In this document: piece by piece, positions 6,901 through 12,850 of the stretch
Layout of the letters: the number at the start of each line of letters is the position of its first letter
How positions within the stretch are numbered: position 1 is the stretch's first letter
Source: Ectocarpus siliculosus
Lineage: Eukaryota; Sar; Phaeophyceae; Ectocarpales; Ectocarpaceae
DNA length: 13,068 bases
Assembly: GCA_000310025.1 (NCBI GenBank)
Contig: FN649731.1
Coordinates: 243,488-256,555 of the forward strand
Direction: 5' to 3'
Notes under the pieces: model-generated
What the model was told of the DNA's origin: nothing
Seen by the model: the letters and a program-made list of their open reading frames with translations, nothing else
The model's database searches: none
Made by a program: the position numbers and the translations under genes

Positions 6901-9482
6901 TTCTCGCTGAGGCAGGCTAGTGCCGAAGGAGCTCGAAGCCGGGGCCACCCCGGGCAAGGGTACGGACGTGAAGCTGGTCGACAAGCAGAACGAGGACTAC
7001 GTCGCACCGCCTTACGTGGCGTTCGGAGGAGATGGGCAGACCATGGGGTGAGTCTACAGCAGATAGTCGAATCGATTACATGAGAGTGGAGCTTCTGTTT
7101 TTTTTTTTTTTAATCCTTTCTCCCTTATTTGAAATTCCCGAGCTCGGTAGAGCGGCGGCGGTCGACGGTGGAGGCAGCGGCGTCGCCGGTAGCCGCGCCA
7201 ACACCGCGCGGCATGACAGCAGCAGCGGTGGCGCCGTTGACCGCCGCCGCTGTCGCGACACCCACCACATTGAATAAGGAAGAGTGGTGGTGGACCGAAA
7301 AACGGACGTCCGGAACAGAAAAACGGACATTACGTTCACCTTGTGGAACTTGTGGCACTTGTGGAACTTGTGGAAACTTGTGGAACTTGTGATCTTCTCG
7401 TGACGTGGCGAACCCGTGTGCAAGCACGCCCTGAAGATTGCGAGGATGAAGTGGTTCGTTCGACTCGCCGCCAGGTGGTCGGGTTCCGGCTACCCCTACA
7501 AGTAGAATCCTTCTTCTCTGAAAGTATTGTTCCGGTCTCGCAATGTTCTCAGAGCAGAAGGATTGTCGGGGTGACCGGAATCCGACCACCGGGCGGCGAG
7601 TCGAACTGCTTGTTTCTTGTCATCTTCTGAGTGTGCTTGCACACGGGTACGGTATATCATGAGAAGGTGGGAAGTTCGACGGGAGAGTTGAACATTCTTT
7701 TTTTTTTTTGTCCGGCACCAATATATGTTTCCTTTATGAGAGATGGTGAGTGGCGGGATTTTTGGTCCCGGGTCCTCTTCCCGCGTAAAATATCAGACAT
7801 GTCTTCATCGCCACCTACATCAAACGAACTAATCGTCCTCGATAAGTCAGAGACGTTCGTGGTGTGTGGGCATGTAATGGCGAGGAAGGCCATTGGGCGA
7901 GAGCCTTCGTGGACCCATTCTCCCAACCTCCCAGGGATCCATTGACTTAGTTCGCAGCCGTTGGGAAAACCGGCAAAGTGGAACGATCTTCGGAACGGCG
8001 ATCCGTGGTTCTAAGTAGCAGATCTCTACTCTTTCTTCTGAGACAGCAGTGTCCAATTTTACATGAACACACGATACTCCGGCCTCCGCATGTCCCACCA
8101 TCTGCCGAGAGGACTCTTCCCTCTCGTCATGCCCATGCCAGATCATTTTCTCAAAACCCAGTTCTAGTACAAACGGTGGGCCCGGATTCGCTACCCCCCC
8201 CTTAGTATCAGGCGGGAACGTGGTCGCTTTTGCCGGTATGGCAGCTATTACTAAGTCTGGGTGTCTAGTTGTGCCGCATGTCGCTACGCAGGGTATATCG
8301 TTCAACAGTAGTAGTGGCATGTCGCTAAACCGGACGGGCCAACCGCTGCTGCTGTCTCCCTGTGTGTAATAGGGCGTCGACGGTGGCGGAGGGTGCCGTG
8401 ATGACCGCGACCGGAGCTCCCGATGCCTCGGAAGCGCCGGAAGTCGACGCCTCGCAGCCCTCCACGACGCTGCAGATCCGGCTCCACGACGGGAGGCGCG
8501 TCAGGGCGCAGCTCAACATGCACCACACCGTGCGACACATCCAGGCCATCATCGCCAGGTAGAAAATGTGTGCGTGTGATGTAGGTAGCGGAAGAGGCCA
8601 CGTGCACATACACAGCCTGTAGCGTAGGTTGCCTAAGGTGCCACACACACACACACCCTGGACTAATTTTCATGGAAGCTCGATAACCTCTTGCAGCGAA
8701 GAACAGGGAGGGTGCCCAACAAGTGGCGTCCGTTGGAATCGTCACGTCGAGAGCTTTTCCGAAAACGCGTCGTTTGATTTTTAGCGTCGTGTTGGTTGTC
8801 TAGGAATCGAGGTTTGAAGATTCGGTTTGGTCCGAATGGGTGTGGTATCTCACGCACACCCTACAGTACGACATGCGTGTTTTTCTCTCGCGCCTTCGTT
8901 TGCCGTTTCGATGAAGACGTTTCGGGCGGAAGCCGTGTCTCTCTCGTTGCTGCCCCCTGGATAGCTCTTAAAAGTTGTCTTTTCGTGAGGCGTGTTGGCT
9001 AGGCTTGTTCATGAAAAGGAATGGCGTCCTGTGGGCGCTGTTTGGTATTCTTTCTATTGGTCGTAGAAGTTGATGTTTTGAGATCCACTCGATTTCCTGG
9101 TGGTTCTTTCTTCGTTCGCGGTATGTACTACATGCGTGATCCTGCATTGAGTGTCAGGCGATTCTCGTACCTTGCTGTGTTTTATGTTTTAAGTTTCCGT
9201 CCTACGCTGGCATTTTAAAAAATAAAATCGCTCCGACTGCCGCGAAACCACAGGAATTCCGAAACAGTACCCAAGAAGCTATTTTAGGTGCTCTCACGCC
9301 ATTGCTCCCATTACTAGATACCTCGCTTCTTCTTTTTTTGTTTTGGTGCCATCAGGGAAGGGGCTGGAGGGGGCTCGTACATGCTCATGGCGGGGTACCC
9401 CCCTGCCCCCCTGTCGGACTCGTCGCAGACGCTGGAACAGGCCGGGTTGAAGGGGGCCTCCATCACCCAAAAGCTAGCATGA
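3808..9482 (+). CDS. p47/Shp1-family Cdc48/p97 adaptor with SEP and UBX domains, complete, six exons
   Basis: Exons 3808-3914, 5176-5277, 6309-6449, 6916-7047, 8373-8558 and 9356-9482 sum to 795 nt, i.e. 264 residues plus stop, with every junction in frame. Residues 24-28 are YYAGG, followed by a GLNVMGPP block as in p47 relatives. The SEP domain spans about 82-146 (ITMYNGGFTVDDGPFRRLDD; VPKELE). An SHP box FGGDGQTMG follows at 153-161. The UBX domain spans about 189-263, with LQIRLHDGRR, the Y-P-P loop at 237-239 in place of FPR, and SQTLEQAGLKGASITQKL at the end. SHP and UBX contact p97/Cdc48; adaptors of this family recruit the ATPase to ubiquitinated substrates, membrane fusion or phosphatase regulation. 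There is no N-terminal UBA, so it resembles p37/UBXN2-type or some plant PUX proteins and is shorter than human p47. It is divergent from the ubiquilin-like gene. Confidence 0.93.
3915..5175 (+). other. p47-like intron 1
   Basis: 1261-nt intron, GTTCGT...TGCAG. It contains a run of 12 G followed by TAGGGGGTAGG at 4229-4251 and pyrimidine-rich sequence towards the acceptor (4970-5175). Short open frames have no recognisable domain. Confidence 0.7.
5176..5277 (+). CDS. p47-like exon 2
   Basis: Acceptor CTCTGCAG; the first base completes a Ser codon. Encodes GLNVMGPPPDDEGEGEGG and then HVQEIFRRAETG, corresponding to the 'GPP...ELVDDLFKGA' region before the SEP domain in p47. Donor GG|GTAAGT, phase 2. 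Confidence 0.85.
5371..5492. repeat. About 50-bp direct repeat pair
   Basis: 5371-5421 and 5444-5492 share GGGTCT, AGCATGAG, GTGCAGCA, TGTGGTG and TGGTCGATGC in the same order, offset about 72 bp, with several substitutions and small indels. Confidence 0.8.
5659..5830. repeat. 86-bp tandem duplication
   Basis: 5659-5744 and 5745-5830 are adjacent copies differing at about two positions (CTTACTTC/CTTGCTTC and CTTCGTTG/CTTCCTTG). Both start TACAAAATATTGTTATTTGT and end GATGCAAATCTGA. A weaker relative with GTTGT, AAGGTCCTTA and TGCAA lies at about 6043-6075. Confidence 0.92.
6191..6271 (+). repeat. Dispersed repeat R1, copy 2
   Basis: Second copy of the 80-bp repeat seen at 46-125, here in p47 intron 2, sense to that gene and ending about 37 nt before the exon 3 acceptor. 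No terminal inverted repeats or target-site duplication are apparent. In the minus sense both copies carry a GGGTTC stretch loosely like a pol III B box (GGTTCGCGCC and GGTTCTCACC), so a tRNA-derived SINE fragment is possible but unproven. Confidence 0.85.
6309..6449 (+). CDS. p47-like exon 3 (SEP domain, first half)
   Basis: Acceptor CCTCCGCGCAG. Encodes an acidic linker and then TITMYNGGFTVDDGPFRRLD and DPANKDFLKDLASG, the most recognisable SEP signature. Donor GG|GTAATT, phase 2. Confidence 0.95.
6450..6915 (+). other. p47-like intron 3
   Basis: 466-nt intron, GTAATT...GGCAG. It contains a C-rich tract (6676-6706) and a G-rich tract (6744-6769) with TACATAAATAAAC between them. No coding signal. 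Confidence 0.75.
6916..7047 (+). CDS. p47-like exon 4 (SEP second half and SHP box)
   Basis: Acceptor TGAGGCAG; reads LVPKELEAGATPGKGTDVKL and QNEDYVAPPYVAFGGDGQTM before the donor GG|GTGAGT (phase 2). FGGDGQTMG matches the FxGxGxxLG-type p97-binding SHP box, with Met in place of Leu. Confidence 0.93.
7122..7281. repeat. GC-rich inverted repeat / small fold-back element
   Basis: The arms 7151-7168 and 7234-7251 (AGCGGCGGCGGTC-ACGG) are reverse complements with one mismatch. About 22 bp further out, CCTTATT at 7123-7129 is matched by AATAAGG at 7273-7279. The spacing is the same on both sides, so the whole 160 bp looks like one imperfect inverted-repeat unit. Confidence 0.65.
7341..7390. repeat. 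9-bp minisatellite TTGTGGAAC
   Basis: About five and a half units of TTGTGGAAC, with one GCAC variant and one unit lengthened by an A, immediately before the large fold-back element. Confidence 0.88.
7394..7666. mobile_element. Long fold-back (hairpin) element
   Basis: About 273 bp in which the left half (7394 to about 7528) and the right half (about 7532-7666) are imperfect reverse complements. Matching blocks are CTTCTCRTGA at the ends, ACCCGTGTGCAAGCAC, GAAGAT, TTCGACTCGCCGCC, GGTGGTCGG, TTCCGG, AATCCTTCT, CTCTGA and ATTG. There is almost no loop and no coding capacity. GAACTT/AAGTTC pairing just outside (7383, 7671) may extend it. It resembles a fold-back MITE; no target-site duplication is clear. 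Confidence 0.8.
8373..8558 (+). CDS. p47-like exon 5 (linker and UBX first half)
   Basis: Acceptor TGTGTGTAATAG. An Ala/Glu/Thr-rich linker (residues 162-188) leads into the UBX strands TTLQIRLHDGRRVRAQLN and the helix start TVRHIQAIIA. Donor AG|GTAGAA, phase 2. Confidence 0.93.
8559..9355 (+). other. p47-like intron 5
   Basis: 797-nt intron, GTAGAA...ATCAG, containing R2 copy B (8617-8867). From 8870 to 9355 it is T-rich with no coding or structural signal I can support. Confidence 0.75.
8617..8867. mobile_element. MITE-like inverted-repeat element R2, copy B (diverged)
   Basis: About 250 bp in p47 intron 5 with imperfect inverted ends (CTGTAG...CTACAG). The left arm follows copy A: GTAGGTTGC, a CCTGGAC block, then GAAGCTCG. 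The interior shares CGTCGAGAGCTTT and CCGTTGGAATCGTC with the copy A interior, and the right arm shares AATCGAG, GGTCC and GGGTGTGGTATCT. A (CA)n stretch at 8641-8657 interrupts the left arm. It is an older or diverged copy of the same family. Confidence 0.72.
9356..9482 (+). CDS. p47-like exon 6 (UBX second half and stop)
   Basis: Acceptor GGTGCCATCAG. Encodes GGSYMLMAGYPPAPLSDSSQ, then TLEQAGLKGASITQKLA and TGA at 9480-9482. The Y-P-P loop corresponds to the p97-contacting cis-Pro turn of UBX domains. Confidence 0.95.
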
Positions 9483-10145
9483 AGCGACAAAGCGTCGCGT
9501 TGTGTTGTGCAGCAGGCGGCGCTTAGTTGAGGAGGTTTGCAGGAGCCGGGGCGTGGCCTCCTCCTCCTCCCCTCATGGCCGAAAGGCATGGACGAAGGCA
9601 TGGCCAACCTAGAAGTTCGCGAGTAAGCGCCAGAGAGACAGGTTGGGAACATTCGATTGGCGGCTTCGTCCGCCGTGCTTACACGAGCTACTGCTGTAGA
9701 TTCACACCATTTTTTTGGGGTCGGGGTTGTTTATGATGCCCGGAAACGAGCGGTTCTTTCTCTCCCTCTTCCTCCCACGATTGTGGCAGTCAATTGTGGT
9801 TTGGTTTCGATGAAGTAATCGCATTTATATGCGCGCACCACCTGTTTTTGTGTTTTATTTTGTTTTTTCATGAATTGGCCTTTTCCTTCTCGGCGCGATC
9901 TTGCGTGGATACCGGACGTCTTGGGATCGATCGGACTCTTGTGCTGTCGGCAGCCTTCTTTGGCCGGAAACGACTGTGGTAGCTGTTTTGACTCTTGATA
10001 TTGCTTTGTCTTGTGTTTGTCCATAAGCAACAACAACAAAAATGATTTGATCGATCGATCTTGGGAGTCTCTTCCTCAGCAACACACGTGTCTTTTGTAG
10101 ACGAGTTTCGGCTCGAAAACAAAAGATTTTTTTGGTTTGTTTCTG

Positions 10146-10167
10146 CTCTCTCTCTCTCTCTCTCTCT
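10146..10167. repeat. (CT)11 microsatellite
   Basis: Eleven CT units seen directly in the convergent intergenic region. Confidence 0.92.
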
Positions 10168-10481
10168 GCCGAACGCTACGGAAGGCTGGCTGGCTTGGAA
10201 AGTGCGGCGTTTCACAAGAAAAAAAAATATGTATGCACCATTTTCCCGTTTGCTGTCGTTTCGTACCTGCAGACACTTTCACCCACCAGGCACCAATAAT
10301 CCATAAGTTTTTAAGATCATCGTCGACGTATGCTACCACATACATATGTGGTCTAAATAGTGCGGTGGGACATGCCGCGGGGGAGGTGCCCGGGATGCTG
10401 TTGATGCTGCTCACCCACGCTAGCTCAGTCAGCGTTTCTTCTTTTCGCGATATTGGTGGCGGTGACGATGCCGCTGCTGCC

Positions 10482-10513
10482 GCTGATCGGTTATCTCGCT
10501 GATCGGTTATCTC
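10482..10513. repeat. Two tandem copies of a 16-bp unit
   Basis: GCTGATCGGTTATCTC occurs twice back to back without mismatch. Confidence 0.9.
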
Positions 10514-11011
10514 AGTGGGTTGCATGCACCAGGAGAAATCATGCAATACATGCATGGTGCTGAATGCTTCGTTTTCGTTTTCGTTTCGTGCATGACCAAA
10601 ACACGATAGTATTGTGTTTGGTTCCTTGATTAAGTGCGTGCCCAAAAGCGTGTCCAAGTAGTAACAACAGCAGTGGAAACCCCGGGCGGGGATAGGTCGT
10701 AGTGTCCCCTAGCTGGATGAGAGAAATTGTTCAGCCAAGTTGGCGTTATTTCCCGAGATGTTGTCGTAGTGTAGCCTCCTCTACACAACGAAACAACCGC
10801 CAAACCCTAACCTTCTTACCACATACGCACCTCAACTCCAGAAAAATAAAGTGGTAAAACCTACAGCCCTCCGCCAACTCAATCTTCTGGAAAATAACAG
10901 CCAACCCTATGCCGGTGACCCTGAATTCCGGTGGCACTATCGCCTTAGCGCCCTTCCGCTGCCGCCGTCCCCTCTATACGGCTCCTGTGCTCGCCGTGTT
11001 GGACAAATTAT

Positions 11012-11134
11012 TTATCCCTGGTATCGACGGCTTGGGCCGTATTTCTTAAACTTTCTGCGGAATCCCCTCTGTCGGCTGAAGGATCCGTCCAGCCGGGAGC
11101 CCTCTCCCACCTCCGTGATGGAGTTCACCAGGTC
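11012..11134 (-). CDS. DEAD-box helicase last exon
   Basis: Acceptor CTAAACTAG; encodes DLVNSITEVGEGSRLDG and SFSRQRGFRRKFKKYGPSRR, with TAA at 11014-11012. In phase with the motif VI exon; the Arg/Lys-rich end fits a helicase tail. Confidence 0.82.
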   Translation of the reverse strand, partial: DLVNSITEVGEGSRLDGSFSRQRGFRRKFKKYGPSRRYQG

Positions 11135-12850
11135 CTAGTTTAGGTTTGAAAATGAGTGATTGAGGGCGTGAGTGATTGATGGATGCGACCAAAACAGCTG
11201 TCACCAGACCGCAAGGCGGGCACGACTTCTTTCTACTCGTGAACGGATGCTTCGTGTTTGGTTCTCAATGGCCACCCAAGTATTTGCTACGGTCGCTCGC
11301 ACCTATTGCACCTATCCTACAGTCTTGCCAGCTTAGATAATGTCAAGCTCCCTTGCATGATAACAGAGGAAGACCACATGCCGCGGGAGGGCGGAGAAGT
11401 GGAACGAAACCAAAAAAGCACAGCGGATGAAGCAATCCAAGACACACATCCCGAATGCTGCCGTACCTTGGTCAAGTCGTCGTAAAAGTTTGTGGCCTTG
11501 CCCGTCCTCCCCGCCCTAGCCGCTCGGCCCAAGCGATGCAAATGTTGTACCTTTTTCGGACACCAACAGGACGTTTTGATTGGTTGGTCCACACACACGA
11601 GAGGTCAGGAAAATGGGGTGGCGGCTTGGCTTTACCCCCAAACGCTTGGCGCTCATGGTCGTTCCAGATATACTCCTGCTACTGCTGCTGCTCTATGCCA
11701 CAACTACCGTCTTCTACTATTTCTACGTCTCTACTACTCCTATGCTACATTACTAATATTGCGATGCCTACGAATACTACTGAGTCTAGGACTACCACTA
11801 CTACTACCATTATTACGTCTACAAAACTGCTACTACTGCTGCACTACTACTACTACTACATTCTGCTGCTGCGACGACGACTACTTTGCATACTGATACG
11901 ACCACATAATGCTGCTTTGACTACTGCCTCTACGGCTGCATGATTGCTGAACTCACCACGTTGGTGGCCATTTCCATCTGCACGATGTTGGTCACGGACG
12001 GGACGTCGATCCCCCTGACAAAAGAGCACAACAACAATAAACGGAGCAACAGAGGACAGATTTTACTTTGTGCTTCTGGCATGAATGCACCACACGATTC
12101 GTGCCGTTTACTGATTTGCTTGGGTGAAACCTATCGTCCTTCGGCACGCGTAAGCACGGGATTTAATCTTCGCAGGAGCAAACATGAACAAGAACACTCC
12201 GTGTCCCAAGCGTGAGGAAGACGAACAGCACTCGACTTCGACGCGAATGAGACACTTCCTACTGCTGTGGACGCGCAAGTTGAAGAACAACAAGGACGTG
12301 TGTGTGTTTGTGTTTGTGTGTGTGTGTGATTCTTGAAATAGCATGGACCACGCTAATCGGCTGACCAGCGAACAGACGTCAATCTTGCAGACAGCGGATT
12401 GAAACAACGTGAACAGACTGCTGTGCGGGTTTCCTTTTTCATAGCATGGGCCACGCCAACCGGCCGACCCGTCAAAAGAGGTCAGTCTTGTAGCGAGAAT
12501 AAGAAAGACGAATACGTTTCTAAACAAAATGGTGAGGGTTCTACGTGTGCGAGAGAGTGCGCGCGCAAGGGAGAGGGACAGAGAGAGAAAAATACAAAAG
12601 AGGCGAGAGAGAGAGAGAGAGCGAGGGAGAGAGAGAGAGAAAGACAGAGAGAGACTGGCAGAATGCCAGCATGCCAGAAGGAGGCAAGAGTTACCGTGCT
12701 GCTGTACCTGGCCGCCAAGTCAGTGCAGACGAGGATCTTGGCCCTCCCGCTCCTCAGGGCATGGAGGTTCGCCAGCCGCTCTAGAGGAACGATATCCTTG
12801 TGGTAGGGCACCACCGAGAACCCTTCCTCAGCCAGAGCCTCGTACGCTCG
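11012..12850 (-). CDS. DEAD-box ATP-dependent RNA helicase, C-terminal part (gene runs off right edge)
   Basis: Four minus-strand exons (12850-12708, 12014-11957, 11550-11467, 11134-11012) join in frame to 135 residues plus stop and form most of the second RecA domain. Visible are EGFSVVPYHKDI...LHALRSGRAKILVCTDLAA|RGIDVPSV (motif V, TDLAARGID) and VQHLHRLGRAARAGRTGKAT (motif VI, HRxGRxxRxGR, with an arginine finger). The end is basic: SFSRQRGFRRKFKKYGPSRR. DEAD-box proteins unwind short RNA duplexes or remodel RNPs using ATP. Motifs Q, I, II (DEAD) and III lie beyond base 13068. The basic tail suggests an RNA-binding, possibly organellar or ribosome-assembly helicase, but the N-terminus that would show targeting is missing. 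It converges with the p47-like gene. Confidence 0.9.
11135..11466 (-). other. DEAD-box helicase intron (last)
   Basis: 332-nt intron, GTACGG...CTAG. Apart from a doubled GAGTGATTGA near 11153-11178, nothing notable. Confidence 0.75.
11467..11550 (-). CDS. DEAD-box helicase exon (motif VI)
   Basis: 84 nt after the acceptor CCGAAAAAG, encoding VQHLHRLGRAARAGRTGKAT and then NFYDDLTK. Donor AAG|GTACGG, phase 0. The second Gly of the usual HRIGRxGR is Ala here. Confidence 0.9.
11551..11956 (-). other. DEAD-box helicase intron with trinucleotide-rich core
   Basis: 406-nt intron, GTGAGT...AAAAAG. Most of it (about 11662-11940) is degenerate CTA/CTG triplets on the + strand, i.e. TAG/CAG in the transcript. 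Long frames across this tract on the + strand are a by-product of the triplet repeat. Confidence 0.8.
11662..11940. repeat. Degenerate CTA/CTG trinucleotide tract
   Basis: Repeated blocks such as CTACTGCTGCTGCTC, ACCACTACTACTACC, CTGCTACTACTGCTGC and ACTACTACTACTACTAC over about 280 bp, with interruptions. Confidence 0.88.
11957..12014 (-). CDS. DEAD-box helicase exon (end of motif V)
   Basis: A 58-nt exon with acceptor CTTTTGTCAG. The first base completes Arg, then GIDVPSVTNIVQMEMATNV. Donor GTG|GTGAGT, phase 0. It is too short to stand out as an ORF and is identified by motif continuity. Confidence 0.9.
12299..12329. repeat. TG-rich microsatellite
   Basis: (TG)n with two TTTG interruptions, seen directly. 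Confidence 0.88.
12338..12493. repeat. 53-bp direct repeat pair, period 103 bp
   Basis: 12338-12390 and 12441-12493 share ATAGCATGG, CCACGC, AACCGGC/AATCGGC, CGACC/TGACC, GTCA and TCTTG in order at constant spacing; many differences are transitions. Confidence 0.85.
12550..12655. repeat. GA-rich polypurine tract
   Basis: About 100 bp that is nearly all purine on the + strand, with several (GA)4-8 runs; polypyrimidine in the helicase transcript. Confidence 0.9.
12708..12850 (-). CDS. DEAD-box helicase exon (motif V, first part)
   Basis: Acceptor TTTCCTTTTAG ending at 12851; encodes RAYEALAEEGFSVVPYHKDI through KILVCTDLAA. Donor AG|GTACAG, phase 2, splitting the Arg of AARGID. Its upstream neighbour is outside the window. 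Confidence 0.9.

Larger units (their letters stand above)
7048..8372 (+). other. p47-like intron 4
   Basis: 1325-nt intron, GTGAGT...AATAG. The first half holds two fold-back elements (7122-7281, 7394-7666) separated by a GTGGAACTT minisatellite. From about 7670 to 8370 I see nothing definite; a 157-codon antisense frame there has no recognisable domain. Confidence 0.75.
9483..11011. other. Convergent 3' intergenic region (both 3' UTRs)
   Basis: About 1.5 kb between the p47-like stop and the helicase stop on the opposite strand. No domain-bearing ORF is seen; the longest open frame, 193 codons antisense at 10076-10657, is low-complexity in part. It contains (CT)11 at 10146-10167, GATCGATCGATC near 10050, and two tandem copies of GCTGATCGGTTATCTC at 10482-10513. 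Termination sites for both genes must lie here, but I cannot place them. Confidence 0.6.
12015..12707 (-). other. DEAD-box helicase intron with direct repeat and GA/TG tracts
   Basis: 693-nt intron, GTACAG...GTCAG. It contains a polypurine GA-rich tract (12550-12655), a 53-bp direct repeat (12338-12390 and 12441-12493) and a TG-rich run (12299-12329). No coding signal. Confidence 0.75.

Noticed and set aside
7847-8320. 157-codon minus-strand open frame in p47 intron 4
   Set aside because: No motif I recognise as a transposon or cellular protein. A protein search finding a retroelement match would reverse this.
10076-10657. 193-codon minus-strand open frame between the convergent genes
   Set aside because: No recognisable domain; its RQRERERE-type stretch is just the (CT)11 microsatellite read backwards, and the start has no supporting context.
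11455-11943. 162- and 134-codon + strand frames
   Set aside because: Generated by the CTA/CTG triplet tract, opposite the helicase motif VI exon.
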